A stretch of DNA of 28,171 nt from JACQFK01 sp041482015 (GCA_041482015.1 JBGPCZ010000072.1:1-28171), one strand, 5' to 3'; shown: positions 12,846-22,153, counted from the first letter of the stretch. Numbers and translations: made by a program. The notes: generated by a model not told the origin, from the letters alone.

Positions 12846-15761
12846 ATGGAGATGGAAGCCGTTGTTGAATGGGTCGGGAAATTTCTGGGCCGGTTCCTGG
12901 GAACCCAGAACGAGCGCGCGATCCGCCGCTACTGGACGCTCGTGCGCGAGAAGGTCAATCCCCTCGAGGCGGGGATGATGGCGCTCCCGGACGCCGCGTT
13001 TCCGAAGCTGTCGCAGGACTTCCGCGCGCGCCTGGCCAAGGGCGAAACGCTGGACGACCTGCTGCCCGGGGCCTTCGCCGCCTGCCGCGAGGCGGCGCGC
13101 CGCTCGGTCCGCATGCGCCACTTCGACGTCCAGCTCATCGGCGGCGCGGTTCTCCACTCCGGCCGGATCTCCGAGATGGCGACGGGCGAGGGAAAGACCC
13201 TCGTGGCGACGCTCCCGGCGTACCTCAACGCGCTGACCGGGAAGGGCGTCCACATCGTCACGGTGAACGACTACCTCGCGCGCCGCGACACCCAGTGGAT
13301 GGGCCCGATCTACGACCTGCTCGGCGTGACCGTCGGGGCGATCCAGCACGAGGAGTCGTACCAGTACGACCGTGCCTGGACGCCGGACCCGAACGAGCGG
13401 CTTCACAACCTGCGTCCCGTCACCCGGCGGGAGGCCTACCACGCGGACATCACCTACGGCACGAACAACGAGTTCGGATTCGACTACCTCCGCGACAACA
13501 TGAAGTTCCGCCGGGGGGAGCAGTGCCAGCGGGCGCCCTCGTACGCCATCGTGGACGAGGTGGACTCGATCCTGGTCGACGAGGCGCGCACGCCCCTCAT
13601 CATCAGCGGCCCGACCGACGAGACCACGGACAAGTACTACAGGGCCGACCGCGCCGCCCAGAAGCTCGTCCGGGGCGAGGAGGTCGTGCTCGAGGACCGC
13701 TCCAAGAAGCACACGGGCGACTTCATCGTGAAGGAGAAGGAGCACGTCGTCTTCATGACCGACTCGGGCATCGAGAAGGCGGAGAAGCTGGTGGGCGTCG
13801 ACAGCTTCTACACCGGCGAGAACATGGACTGGCCGCACTTCCTCGAGACCGCGCTCAAGGCGCGCCACCTCTACAAGCGGGACAAGGAGTACGTCGTCAA
13901 GGACGGCGAGGTCATCATCGTCGACGAGTTCACCGGCCGCATGATGCCCGGCCGGCGGTGGAGCGACGGCCTCCACCAGGCGGTGGAGGCGAAGGAGGGG
14001 ATGAAGATCCAGGAGGAGTCCCAGACCTACGCCACGATCACGCTGCAGCACTACTTCAAGCTTTACCCCAAGCTGGCCGGCATGACGGGCACGGCGCTCA
14101 CCGAGGCGATGGAGTTCGAGAAGATCTACAACCTCGAGGTGGCCGTCATCCCGACCAACAAGCCGCTGCGGCGGCAGAACCTGCCGGACGTCGTCTACGG
14201 CACGGAGGAGGAGAAGTTCGACGCGATCGAGGAGGAGGTCGTCCGCCTCCACGCGACGGGCCGGCCCATCCTGGTGGGCACGACGTCCATCGAGAAGTCG
14301 GAGCTCCTTCACGAGCGGCTGAAGATGCGGGGGGTCACGCACGAGGTCCTCAACGCCAAGTACCACGAGAAGGAGGCCTACATCATCGCCCGCGCCGGGC
14401 AGCACGAGGCGGTGACGATCGCCACGAACATGGCGGGCCGCGGCACGGACATCCTGCTGGGCGCGGGCGTGCCGGACCTCGGGGGCCTCCACATCCTGGG
14501 CACGGAACGGCACGAGGCGCGGCGCGTGGACAACCAGCTCCGGGGCCGTGCGGGCCGGCAGGGCGACCCCGGCTCCTCGCAGTTCTTCCTGTCGCTCGAG
14601 GACGATCTCTTCCGAAAGTTCGCCCCGCCCTGGATGAAGGGCCTGCTGCAAAAGATGGGGCTCAGCAAGGGCGAGAAGATCGAGTCGCGTCTCGTCTCGC
14701 GGTCGATCGGCAAGGCCCAGAAGAACGTCGAGAATCACAACTTCGACATCCGCAAGAACCTGGTGGAGTACGACCAGGTCCGCAACGAGCAGCGTCGCGT
14801 CATCTACACGCTCCGCCAGCGGATCCTCGAGGGCGAGGACATGCGGTCGACCGTGATGGAGATGGTGGCGCGGAGGATCGAGGACGCGGCCTCCCGGTTC
14901 GTTCCCAAGGGGGAGGAGTCGGACCTGGCGGGCCTCGGCGAGTGGTTCCGCCTCCGCTTCGGCGTCGCGGCCGACCTCGAGGGCGCGGACCGGAAGGAGT
15001 TCGGGACGCTGGTGGCGGACCTGCTGGGGCAGGCGGAGAAGTCGTACTCCTCGTGCGAGAAGGCCGTGGGCCTCCACCGGGTGGGGAAGCAGGTGGAGTC
15101 CCTCGCCCGCCGGTTCATGCCGGAGCACGGCGAGCTGGTGAAGAACTTCGCCGAGTTCGCCCGGCAGGTGAAGCAGGACTTCGACGTCTCCGTGTCCGAG
15201 TCGCTCGTCCGGCTGCCCCAGTCCGAGCTCGTCGCCTCGGTCCTCGAGACCGTGGGGCGCGAGAAGGCGGAGGTCGTGGGCCGGGTGGGCGCGGCGATGA
15301 TGCGGTCCAGCGAGCGCGTCGTCCTCCTGACCAAGATCGACGAGAAGTGGAAGGAGATGCTGTACAACATGGACTCGCTCCGGGACATCGTCGGCATGCG
15401 GAGCTTCGCGCAGCAGGACCCGAAGCTGGAGTACAAGCGCGACGCGACGGAGCTGTTCCAGACGCTGATGGAGTCGATCGACGACGAGGTGGCGCGCCTG
15501 GTCTTCAGCACCGACCTGATGTCCGAGCTGGCGCTCGACGAGATGCGGATGGCCCGGCGGTGGCAGGCGACCGAGTTCCGGAAGGACGAGGTGGGCCAGT
15601 TCGCGATGGCCGCCGGCAACGGCGATGGGAACGGCGAGGGGGGCGGAGGCGGCGAGGAGGACAAGCCGCAGCCCGTCCGGGTGCAGAAGAAGCCGGGGCG
15701 GAACGAGCCGTGCTGGTGCAGCTCGGGGAAGAAGTACAAGAAATGCCATTGGCCCAATTAG
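12846..15761 (+). CDS. secA: Preprotein translocase ATPase SecA
   Basis: SecA is the peripheral motor that drives unfolded proteins through SecYEG. The 971-aa product has Walker A ATGEGKTL (112-119), the segment TYGTNNEFGFDYLRDNMK, the DEAD-type box DEVDSILVDEARTPLI, the preprotein-binding region, the second nucleotide-binding motif ATNMAGRGTDI and RGRAGRQGDPGSS. It ends in a zinc-binding SEC-C motif, CWCSSGKKYKKCH, behind a Gly/Asn-rich linker. The insertion around TPDPNERLHNLRPVTRREAY resembles planctomycete SecA as I recall it (inference). A GAGG at 12835-12838, 7 nt before ATG 12846, acts as ribosome binding site. waaA follows after 6 nt. Confidence 0.97.
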   Translation: MEMEAVVEWVGKFLGRFLGTQNERAIRRYWTLVREKVNPLEAGMMALPDAAFPKLSQDFRARLAKGETLDDLLPGAFAACREAARRSVRMRHFDVQLIGGAVLHSGRISEMATGEGKTLVATLPAYLNALTGKGVHIVTVNDYLARRDTQWMGPIYDLLGVTVGAIQHEESYQYDRAWTPDPNERLHNLRPVTRREAYHADITYGTNNEFGFDYLRDNMKFRRGEQCQRAPSYAIVDEVDSILVDEARTPLIISGPTDETTDKYYRADRAAQKLVRGEEVVLEDRSKKHTGDFIVKEKEHVVFMTDSGIEKAEKLVGVDSFYTGENMDWPHFLETALKARHLYKRDKEYVVKDGEVIIVDEFTGRMMPGRRWSDGLHQAVEAKEGMKIQEESQTYATITLQHYFKLYPKLAGMTGTALTEAMEFEKIYNLEVAVIPTNKPLRRQNLPDVVYGTEEEKFDAIEEEVVRLHATGRPILVGTTSIEKSELLHERLKMRGVTHEVLNAKYHEKEAYIIARAGQHEAVTIATNMAGRGTDILLGAGVPDLGGLHILGTERHEARRVDNQLRGRAGRQGDPGSSQFFLSLEDDLFRKFAPPWMKGLLQKMGLSKGEKIESRLVSRSIGKAQKNVENHNFDIRKNLVEYDQVRNEQRRVIYTLRQRILEGEDMRSTVMEMVARRIEDAASRFVPKGEESDLAGLGEWFRLRFGVAADLEGADRKEFGTLVADLLGQAEKSYSSCEKAVGLHRVGKQVESLARRFMPEHGELVKNFAEFARQVKQDFDVSVSESLVRLPQSELVASVLETVGREKAEVVGRVGAAMMRSSERVVLLTKIDEKWKEMLYNMDSLRDIVGMRSFAQQDPKLEYKRDATELFQTLMESIDDEVARLVFSTDLMSELALDEMRMARRWQATEFRKDEVGQFAMAAGNGDGNGEGGGGGEEDKPQPVRVQKKPGRNEPCWCSSGKKYKKCHWPN

Positions 15762-15767
15762 GTTGAC

Positions 15768-17033
15768 ATGGGCCTGTTCCTGGACGGCGCCTACCTGTCC
15801 GCGGGACTGCTCGCGTCGCCGTGGCTGCTGTTCAAGGTGGCCACGGATCGCCGGTACCGCCACCGGCTCGTGGAACGGTTCGGACGTCTCTCCCCCTCCG
15901 ACGGCTCCAGGACCCTCTGGATCCACTGCGCGTCGGTCGGCGAGGTCAACGTCGCGAAGCCGGTGGTGCAGCGGCTCCAGAAGGAGCACCCCGGGCTGTC
16001 GATCCACGTCAGCACGACGACGATGGCCGGGCGCGAGAATGCCGAGAAGTCTTTTCCCGGGGTGCGCGTGGGTTACTTTCCCCTCGATCTCACGGGGTCG
16101 GTCCGCCGCTCGCTCCGGCGGATCAAGCCGGCCGGCGTCGTCCTCGTCGAGCTCGAGGTGTGGCCCAACTTCGTGCGGCGCTGCGCGAGGGAGGGCATCC
16201 CCGTCGTCGTCGTCAACGGGCGGATGAGCGAGCGCTCGTTCCCCCGCTACCGACGGCTCCGGGGGCTTTTCGGCCCCGTCTTCCGTTCGCTGGCGGCGTT
16301 CGGCGCCCAGAACGAGGCGACGGCGGAGCGGATGCGAGCGTTCGGCGTCGAGCCCGTGGTCACGGGAAACCTGAAGTACGACGCGGCGATCGGGTTCGAT
16401 CCGGCGGAGGCGGGGCGGGAATGGCGGGAGCGGCTCGGGCTGGGGGACGCGCCGGTCCTCGTGGCCGGCAGCACGCACGACCCGGAGGAGCGGATCCTGG
16501 CGGACACCTACACGCGGCTGCGGCCGCGCCTGCCCGCGCTCCGGCTCGTGGTGGCCCCGCGCCACCTGGAGCGGATCGCGGAGGTCGAGAAAGTCATTGA
16601 AGCCGCGGGACTGCGGTGCTATAAGAGGTCGAAAATTATCCCCGGCGGCGGGGCGCCCGACGGGGTCATCCTCCTCGACACGGTGGGGGAGCTGGCCCGG
16701 GTCTACGCGGCGGCCACGGCGGTCTTCATCGGCGGCACGTTCTGCTCGCGGGGCGGGCAGAACATGCTGGAGCCCGCGGCCCTGGGGAAGCCGATCGTGA
16801 GCGGCCCCAGCCTTTCCAACTTCGAGGACATCGCGCGGACGCTGGTCGAGGCGGGGGGCATGGCGGTGCTCGACAACCCGATCGACCTCGCGCGGGCCGC
16901 GGGGGAGCTGCTGGGGGACCCCGACAAGGCCCGGCGGGTCGGGGAGAAGTGCGTGGAGGCCGTGAAGTCGGGCCGGGGCGCGATCGACGCGACGATGGCC
17001 CTGATCGAGTCGAAGATTTTGAAAGGGATGTAG
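15768..17033 (+). CDS. waaA: 3-deoxy-D-manno-octulosonic acid (Kdo) transferase
   Basis: WaaA (KdtA) transfers Kdo from CMP-Kdo to lipid A precursor at the inner face of the inner membrane. The 421-aa product begins with a short hydrophobic segment (about residues 5-24) that anchors it. Typical GT30 features follow: WIHCASVGEVNVAKPVV (51-67, containing the catalytic Glu), STTTMAGRE, FPLDLTGSVRR, VLVELEVWPNF and NGRMSERSF. In the C-terminal half are GNLKYD, AGSTHDPEE, VAPRHLERI and the donor-site region GGTFCSRGGQNMLEPAALGKPIVSGP. Start ATG 15768 is 6 nt after the secA stop. Its presence argues for an LPS-type outer membrane. Confidence 0.95.
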   Translation: MGLFLDGAYLSAGLLASPWLLFKVATDRRYRHRLVERFGRLSPSDGSRTLWIHCASVGEVNVAKPVVQRLQKEHPGLSIHVSTTTMAGRENAEKSFPGVRVGYFPLDLTGSVRRSLRRIKPAGVVLVELEVWPNFVRRCAREGIPVVVVNGRMSERSFPRYRRLRGLFGPVFRSLAAFGAQNEATAERMRAFGVEPVVTGNLKYDAAIGFDPAEAGREWRERLGLGDAPVLVAGSTHDPEERILADTYTRLRPRLPALRLVVAPRHLERIAEVEKVIEAAGLRCYKRSKIIPGGGAPDGVILLDTVGELARVYAAATAVFIGGTFCSRGGQNMLEPAALGKPIVSGPSLSNFEDIARTLVEAGGMAVLDNPIDLARAAGELLGDPDKARRVGEKCVEAVKSGRGAIDATMALIESKILKGM

Positions 17034-17036
17034 CCG

Positions 17037-18242
17037 ATGGCGAGAGAAGGAAAGTGGTACTTCACCTCGGAAGCGGTGTGCATGGGGCACCCCGACAAGA
17101 TGTCGGACCAGATCTCCGACGCGATCCTCGACGCGATCATCAAGGAAGATCCCATGGCCCGCGTGGCGTGCGAGACGCTGGTCAAGACGGGCATGGTCCT
17201 GGTCGCCGGCGAGATCTCGACGAAGACCTACATCGAAGTCCCCGAGATCGTTCGCCAGACGGTGAAGGAGATCGGCTACGACTCCAGCGAGATCGGCTTC
17301 GACTACCACACCTGCGCGGTGTTGACGGCCATCTCCCAGCAATCCGCGAACATCGACGAGGCGGTCTCCGAGGACGCCGAGACGGGCAAGGACCTCGGCG
17401 CCGGCGACCAGGGCATCATGTTCGGGTACGCCTCCAACGAGACCGAACTCTACATGCCGCTCCCCATCGACCTCGCCCGGAAGATCTGCTGGCGTGCCGC
17501 GGAGGTCCGGCAGACCGGCGAGGTGAGCTGGCTCCGGCCCGACGGCAAGGCGCAGGTCACGATCGAGTATGACGGCTTCCGCCCGGTCCGGATCCACACG
17601 GTCGTCGCCTCGATGCAGCACAACCCGAACGTGAGCAAGAAGCAGATCGAGTCGGACCTGCGGGAGAAGGTGATCAAGCCCGTCCTCCCTCCGGGCCTCA
17701 TCGACAAGAACATCATCTACCATCTCAACCCGTCGGGGAAGTTCGAGATCGGCGGCCCGCAGGGCGACTGCGGCGTGACGGGCCGGAAGATCATCTGCGA
17801 CACCTACGGGGGCATGGGCCACCACGGCGGGGGCGCGTTCAGCGGCAAGGACCCCACCAAGGTCGACCGGAGCGCCAGCTACGCGGCGCGGCACGCGGCC
17901 AAGAACGTCGTGGCCGCCGGCTTGGCCGATCGCTGCGAGATCCAGCTCTCCTACGCGATCGGCGTCTCGAAGCCCCTCTCGGTCTTCGTCGACACCTTCG
18001 GCACGGGCAAGATCCCGGAGGCGAAGCTGACGAAGATCGTCGAGGAGAACTTCGACTTCACGCCGGCGGGGCTGATCAAGTACTACAACCTCCGCCGCCC
18101 GATCTACAAGAACACCGCGCGCTACGGGCACGTCGGCGTCGACCGGCCCGAGTGCACCTGGGAGAAGATTGAGAAGGTCGACGCGCTCCGGAAGGCCGCC
18201 GGCTTGAAGGCCGAGGCCCCGAGGAAGACCGTCAAGAAATAA
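17037..18242 (+). CDS. metK: S-adenosylmethionine synthetase
   Basis: MetK makes S-adenosylmethionine from methionine and ATP. The 401-aa length is standard. Visible signatures are SEAVCMGHPDKMSDQ with the ATP-binding GHPDK (17-21), GAGDQGIMFGY (111-121), and GGPQGDCGVTGRKIICDTYGG, the P-loop-like segment, split here by reading frame context only. The C-terminal domain contains HHGGGAFSGKDPTKVDRSA and ends with a lysine-rich tail. The start ATG lies 3 nt after the waaA stop. No SAM riboswitch can be present, because there is no leader. ahcY follows 9 nt downstream, so SAM production and SAH removal are co-expressed. Confidence 0.97.
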   Translation: MAREGKWYFTSEAVCMGHPDKMSDQISDAILDAIIKEDPMARVACETLVKTGMVLVAGEISTKTYIEVPEIVRQTVKEIGYDSSEIGFDYHTCAVLTAISQQSANIDEAVSEDAETGKDLGAGDQGIMFGYASNETELYMPLPIDLARKICWRAAEVRQTGEVSWLRPDGKAQVTIEYDGFRPVRIHTVVASMQHNPNVSKKQIESDLREKVIKPVLPPGLIDKNIIYHLNPSGKFEIGGPQGDCGVTGRKIICDTYGGMGHHGGGAFSGKDPTKVDRSASYAARHAAKNVVAAGLADRCEIQLSYAIGVSKPLSVFVDTFGTGKIPEAKLTKIVEENFDFTPAGLIKYYNLRRPIYKNTARYGHVGVDRPECTWEKIEKVDALRKAAGLKAEAPRKTVKK

Positions 18243-18251
18243 GGAACCCGA

Positions 18252-19550
18252 ATGGCCACGAAACTCGCCGCCCCCGAGAAGAAGAGCGCCGCCCCCGGCG
18301 ACGTCAAGGACTTCTCCCTTGCGACGAAAGGGAGGGCCCGGATCGAGTGGGCCGACACCCAGATGCCGGTCCTCCGCGAGATCCGCGCGCGGTTCGAGAA
18401 GGAGAAGCCCCTCAAGGGCCAGCGCATCGCCGCCTGCCTCCACGTGACGACGGAGACCTCGGGGCTGATGCGCGCGTTCGTGGCCGGCGGCGCCGAAGTC
18501 GCGCTCTGCGCCTCGAATCCCCTCTCGACGCAGGACGACAACGCCGCGTCGCTGGTGAAGGACTACGGGATCGCCACGTACGCGATCCGCGGCGAGGACC
18601 AGGCCACCTACTACAAGCACATCAACCAGGCGCTCGACCTGAAGCCCACGCTGACCCTGGACGACGGGGCGGACCTCGTGACGACGATCCACCAGAAGCG
18701 GCCCGAGCTCATGAAGGGGCTGCTGGCGTCGCTGGAGGAGACGACCACGGGCGTCCTCCGCCTCCGCGCGATGGCGAAGGACGGCGCGCTCAAGATCCCC
18801 GTCGTTTCCGTGAACGACGCGCAGACGAAATACATGTTCGACAACCGGTACGGGACGGGCCAGTCGACGATCGACGGCATCATCCGCGCGACGAACGTCC
18901 TCCTGGCCGGCCGTACCTTCGTCGTTGCCGGCTACGGCTGGTGCGGACGCGGGCTCGCGAGCCGCGCGCGTGGCCTCGGCGCCCACGTGGTTGTCACCGA
19001 GGTCGAGCCGATCCGCGCCCTTGAAGCCACGATGGACGGGTTCATCGTGCTTCCAATGGCCGACGCCGCGAAGATCGGCGACATCTTCTGCACGGTGACG
19101 GGCAACAAGGCGGTGGTGCGGAAGGAGCACTTCCTCGCGATGAAGGACGGCGCCATCGTGGCCAACTCGGGCCACTTCAACGTCGAGCTCGACCTGGAGG
19201 CGCTGGCAGCGCTCTCGAAGCAGGAGAAGAAGGGCGTCCGCGAGAACGTGGACGCGTTCATCCTGAAGGACGGCCGGTCCATCTTCGTGATCGGCGAAGG
19301 ACGCCTGGTCAACCTCGCGGCCGCCGAGGGCCATCCCGCCGCGGTGATGGACATGAGCTTCGCCACCCAGGCGCTCATGGCCGAGTGGTGCGTGAAGAAC
19401 AAGTCGCAGCTCAGGGTCGCGGTGCTCGACGTCCCCAAGGAGATGGAGCAGTTGATCGCCCGCCTCAAGCTCAAGACGATGGGCGTCTCGATGGACGAGC
19501 TCACCGCGGAGCAGAAGAAGTACCTGGCGACCTGGCAGGAAGGGACGTAG
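18252..19550 (+). CDS. ahcY: S-adenosylhomocysteine hydrolase
   Basis: AhcY splits S-adenosylhomocysteine, the inhibitory by-product of methylation, into adenosine and homocysteine with a tightly bound NAD. The 432-aa product lacks the roughly 40-residue insertion of the proteobacterial form. Recognisable parts are CLHVTTETSGLMRAFVAGGAEVALCASNPLSTQDD at the substrate domain (quoted here in pieces: LHVTTETSGLM, NPLSTQDD), DDGADLV, NRYGTGQSTIDGI and the Rossmann loop VAGYGWCGRG. AAGGA at 18241-18245, 6 nt before the ATG, is a good ribosome binding site. It is cotranscribed with metK. A CGAATCA tandem repeat follows the TAG stop. Confidence 0.97.
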   Translation: MATKLAAPEKKSAAPGDVKDFSLATKGRARIEWADTQMPVLREIRARFEKEKPLKGQRIAACLHVTTETSGLMRAFVAGGAEVALCASNPLSTQDDNAASLVKDYGIATYAIRGEDQATYYKHINQALDLKPTLTLDDGADLVTTIHQKRPELMKGLLASLEETTTGVLRLRAMAKDGALKIPVVSVNDAQTKYMFDNRYGTGQSTIDGIIRATNVLLAGRTFVVAGYGWCGRGLASRARGLGAHVVVTEVEPIRALEATMDGFIVLPMADAAKIGDIFCTVTGNKAVVRKEHFLAMKDGAIVANSGHFNVELDLEALAALSKQEKKGVRENVDAFILKDGRSIFVIGEGRLVNLAAAEGHPAAVMDMSFATQALMAEWCVKNKSQLRVAVLDVPKEMEQLIARLKLKTMGVSMDELTAEQKKYLATWQEGT

Positions 19551-19553
19551 AGG

Positions 19554-19571
19554 CGAATCACGAATCACGAA
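19554..19571. repeat. CGAATCA tandem repeat after the ahcY stop
   Basis: Two exact copies of CGAATCA followed by CGAA (19554-19571), starting 4 nt after the ahcY stop. It lies between ahcY and the glycosyltransferase whose N-terminal start codon cannot be found. Like the rpoC and 22-kb repeats it is a 7-8-base unit just after a stop. Confidence 0.65.
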
Positions 19572-19631
19572 GCGGCCGCGCCGCGGGGTTCGTCCTATCG
19601 CATCGCGATCGTCAAGGACTTCCTCCCCGTC

Positions 19632-20663
19632 ATGCGGGGGGCGGAAAAGGTCCTCGAGGCCTGGTGCGAAGTCTGGCCGGACGCCGAGATCTACGCCCTC
19701 TTCCACACCCGCGGCGCCCTGACGCCCGCGATCGAGTCGCACAAGATCCGCACGACCTACCTTCAGGACTTCCCGGCGATCCACTCGAAGTACCCGTACT
19801 ACCTCGGCTTCATGCCGGGCGCGATCGAGTCGCTCGACCTCCGCGGGTACGACGTCGTCCTCTCGATGAGCCAGTGCGTGGCCAAGGGGGCCGTCACCGA
19901 CGCGCTCCACGTCTGCTACTGCCTCACGCCGATGCGGTACGTCTGGGACAAGGTGGACGACTACTTCGGACGCGGGCTCAAGCGGTGGCTCGCGGGCCCG
20001 ATGATCTCGCGGCTCCGCCGGTGGGACACGGAGACGGTCCCGCGGGTCCACCGCTGGGTGGCGATATCGAACGAGGTGCGCGACCGGATCCGCCGCTGGT
20101 ACGGGCGGGATTCGGACGTCCTCTTCCCGCCGGGCAACGACGCGTATTTCACGCCGTCGGAGCAGGCGCGCGAGGACTGGTACCTCGTTGCCGGGGCGCT
20201 GGTGCCCTACAAGCGAGTCGACCTCGCGATCGAGGCGTGCCGCGCGATGGGACGGAAGCTCAAGGTGATCGGATCCGGATCGCACGAGAGGGCGATCCGC
20301 GCGCTCGGTTACGCGGAGTTCCTCGGCTGGCAGCCCGACGAGGTCGTGCGCGACCACTACCGGCGCTGCCGGGCGCTCCTCTTCCCGGGGGAGGAGGACT
20401 TCGGGATCGTGCCCGTCGAGGCGCAGCTCTGCGGGGCCCCGGTGATCGCGGTCGCCAAGGGGGGCGCGCTCGACACGGTGACGGCGGAGACCGGCGTCCT
20501 CTACCGGGACTCGCTCGCCGAGGGGATCCGCGCGTTCGAGGCGCGGACGTTCGATCCGGCCGCGTGCCGCCGGAACGCGCTCCGGTTCGCGCGCGAAGAC
20601 CACAAGGGCCGGATCCGCGACTACGTCGAGAGCGCGCTTGAATCGCACCGCCGACGGTCCTAG
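19632..20663 (+). CDS. Glycosyltransferase family 4 (GT-B fold)
   Basis: A predicted cytoplasmic, membrane-associated sugar transferase for a surface polysaccharide or LPS. The C-terminal donor domain is clear: GALVPYKRVDLAIEA, KVIGSGSHE and the EX7E region EEDFGIVPVEAQLCGAPVIA. The N-terminal acceptor domain has MRGAEKVLEAWCEVWPDAEIYALFH. ATG 19632 gives 343 aa but starts too late. The in-frame codons just upstream read YRIAIVKDFLPV, the expected first beta strand and loop of this family, yet no ATG, GTG or TTG occurs between the ahcY stop (19548-19550) and 19632. A rare start (ATC at 19602, or ACG/ATC further up), a sequence error or stop read-through must explain this. The acceptor is unknown. 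The neighbouring sugar-phosphate transferase supports a polysaccharide role. Confidence 0.85.
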   Translation: MRGAEKVLEAWCEVWPDAEIYALFHTRGALTPAIESHKIRTTYLQDFPAIHSKYPYYLGFMPGAIESLDLRGYDVVLSMSQCVAKGAVTDALHVCYCLTPMRYVWDKVDDYFGRGLKRWLAGPMISRLRRWDTETVPRVHRWVAISNEVRDRIRRWYGRDSDVLFPPGNDAYFTPSEQAREDWYLVAGALVPYKRVDLAIEACRAMGRKLKVIGSGSHERAIRALGYAEFLGWQPDEVVRDHYRRCRALLFPGEEDFGIVPVEAQLCGAPVIAVAKGGALDTVTAETGVLYRDSLAEGIRAFEARTFDPAACRRNALRFAREDHKGRIRDYVESALESHRRRS

Positions 20664-20666
20664 AAT
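20638..20666 (+). promoter_or_regulatory. Promoter of the sugar-phosphate transferase gene
   Basis: TTGAAT (20638-20643), a 17-bp spacer and TAGAAT (20661-20666). The -10 box begins at the TAG stop of the preceding glycosyltransferase and ends 9 nt before ATG 20676. It predicts a leaderless mRNA. Confidence 0.68.
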
Positions 20667-20675
20667 TTTTCACAC

Positions 20676-22088
20676 ATGATCAATCGGCGCCGCACGTTCA
20701 GCGCGCTGGTCTTCACGCTGTGCGACACCGCGCTCACGGCGGGCGCGTTCTTCCTGGCCGCCTGGATCCGAGCGAAGTTCCCCGCGGAGCCGGGAAAGCC
20801 GTTCGACTTCCACAGCCACCTCTGGCTCCTCCCGGTGGTCGTGGCGGTCTGGGCGCCGCTCCTCTGGCGGTGGGGCCTCCACCGCTCACAGCGGACCGAC
20901 CAGCCCGGCGAGGAGCTCTGGAAGATCGTCAAGACGGTCGTCGTCGGCTCGCTCGTGGTGGTCGCGGCGATCGTCGTGCGGAAGTTCGACCCGTCGCGCG
21001 CGTTCCTCGGCCTCTTCGCGGGGCTCGACGCCGCGCTCCTGGTCCTCCTCCGGATGGCGTGCGTCTCGGTGGCGCACCACCAGCGCAAGCGCGGGTACGA
21101 CCGGGTCTACGTGGTGGTCGCCGGGACCGGCCGGGCGGCGCGGAAGCACGTGGACGAGCTTCGGGCCCACCCGGAATGGGGCCTCGAGGTGCGCGGCCTC
21201 CTCTCCGAGGTCCCCCGGCTCGCGGTCGACGAGATTGCCGGGCTGAAGGTCCTCGGCCCGCTCACGGACCTGCCCGACCTGCTCAAGAGGGAGGTGGTCG
21301 ACGAGGTCCATTTCGCCGTGTCGCGCCGCACGCTGGAGCGGCTGGACTCGGCGGTGCGCGTCTGCGACGAGATGGGAGTCACCGTCCGGATCGTGATGGG
21401 CCTCCTCGGGAAGCTCAATTCGCGCCCGACCCTCGATCATATGGCGGGGACGTCGCTCCTGACCCTCTCCTCCGCGCCGCGGGACGAGGTGGCGCTCGTC
21501 CTCAAGCGGCTGATCGACGTGGCCCTCAGCGCGACGGCGATCGTGGCGGCGTCGCCGATCCTCCTCCTGGCGGCGATCGCGGTGAAGCTCACCTCGGCGG
21601 GCCCCGCGATCTTCCGGCAGAAGCGCTCCGGCATGAACGGCCGCGTCTTCACCCTTTACAAGTTCCGGACGATGGTGCAGGACGCGGAGGCGTTGAAGGC
21701 GCAGCTGGAGTCGAAGAACGAGATGGACGGCCCGGTCTTCAAGATCAAGGCCGACCCGAGAATCACGGGCGTGGGGAAGGTGATGCGCAAGCTTTCGATC
21801 GACGAACTCCCGCAACTCTGGAACGTCCTGCGCGGCGACATGTCGATCGTCGGTCCGCGCCCGCCGATCCCGGCGGAGGTTGAGAAGTACGAGCGCTGGC
21901 AGCGGCGGCGGCTGTCGATGCGCCCGGGGATCACGTGCATCTGGCAGGTGAGCGGCCGCAGCGGCATCGATTTCAAGCGCTGGATGGAGATGGACCTCGA
22001 GTACATCGACAACTGGTCGCTGGGGCTCGACCTGAAGATCATCCTGAAGACGATCCCCGCGGTGCTCTCCTCGCGCGGCGCGAGCTAG
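20676..22088 (+). CDS. Polyprenyl-phosphate sugar-1-phosphate transferase (WbaP/CpsE-like)
   Basis: Enzymes of this family start exopolysaccharide or O-antigen units by moving a sugar-1-phosphate from a nucleotide sugar to undecaprenyl phosphate in the inner membrane. The 470-aa product has four N-terminal membrane segments (about 9-30, 48-67, 85-101, 108-130) and a Rossmann-like middle domain (about 143-255). A membrane hairpin (about 279-303) leads to the catalytic domain: FRQKRSGMNGRVFTLYKFRTM (313 onward), the Asp-Glu pair in KLSIDELPQLWNVLRGDMS, VGPRPPIP and RPGITCIWQVSGRS. The sugar used cannot be told. The start ATG 20676 is supported by the promoter. No flippase or polymerase is nearby. 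Confidence 0.93.
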   Translation: MINRRRTFSALVFTLCDTALTAGAFFLAAWIRAKFPAEPGKPFDFHSHLWLLPVVVAVWAPLLWRWGLHRSQRTDQPGEELWKIVKTVVVGSLVVVAAIVVRKFDPSRAFLGLFAGLDAALLVLLRMACVSVAHHQRKRGYDRVYVVVAGTGRAARKHVDELRAHPEWGLEVRGLLSEVPRLAVDEIAGLKVLGPLTDLPDLLKREVVDEVHFAVSRRTLERLDSAVRVCDEMGVTVRIVMGLLGKLNSRPTLDHMAGTSLLTLSSAPRDEVALVLKRLIDVALSATAIVAASPILLLAAIAVKLTSAGPAIFRQKRSGMNGRVFTLYKFRTMVQDAEALKAQLESKNEMDGPVFKIKADPRITGVGKVMRKLSIDELPQLWNVLRGDMSIVGPRPPIPAEVEKYERWQRRRLSMRPGITCIWQVSGRSGIDFKRWMEMDLEYIDNWSLGLDLKIILKTIPAVLSSRGAS

Positions 22089-22092
22089 GAAG

Positions 22093-22113
22093 ATTCACCA
22101 CAAAGTCACAAAG
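22093..22113. repeat. Left arm of a 21-bp inverted repeat (CACAAAG type)
   Basis: ATTCACCACAAAG followed by TCACAAAG begins 5 nt after the sugar-transferase stop. It matches the reverse complement of 22588-22608 in 20 of 21 positions. The two arms enclose a segment of lower GC with one small gene. Confidence 0.75.
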
Positions 22114-22153
22114 GGCACCATTTGAACCCCTTGATGGTAAGGAGTCTTATGAA

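Noticed and set aside
17034..17036. SAM or SAH riboswitch before metK/ahcY
   Set aside because: There are only 3 nt before metK and 9 nt before ahcY, so no leader is possible.
12552..20648. An 8-kb antisense open frame (about 2700 codons) over secA, waaA, metK, ahcY and the glycosyltransferase
   Set aside because: High-GC codon bias with C/G third positions leaves stop codons scarce on the opposite strand. The product is Arg/Asp/His/Leu-rich with no domain, and it covers six well-identified genes.
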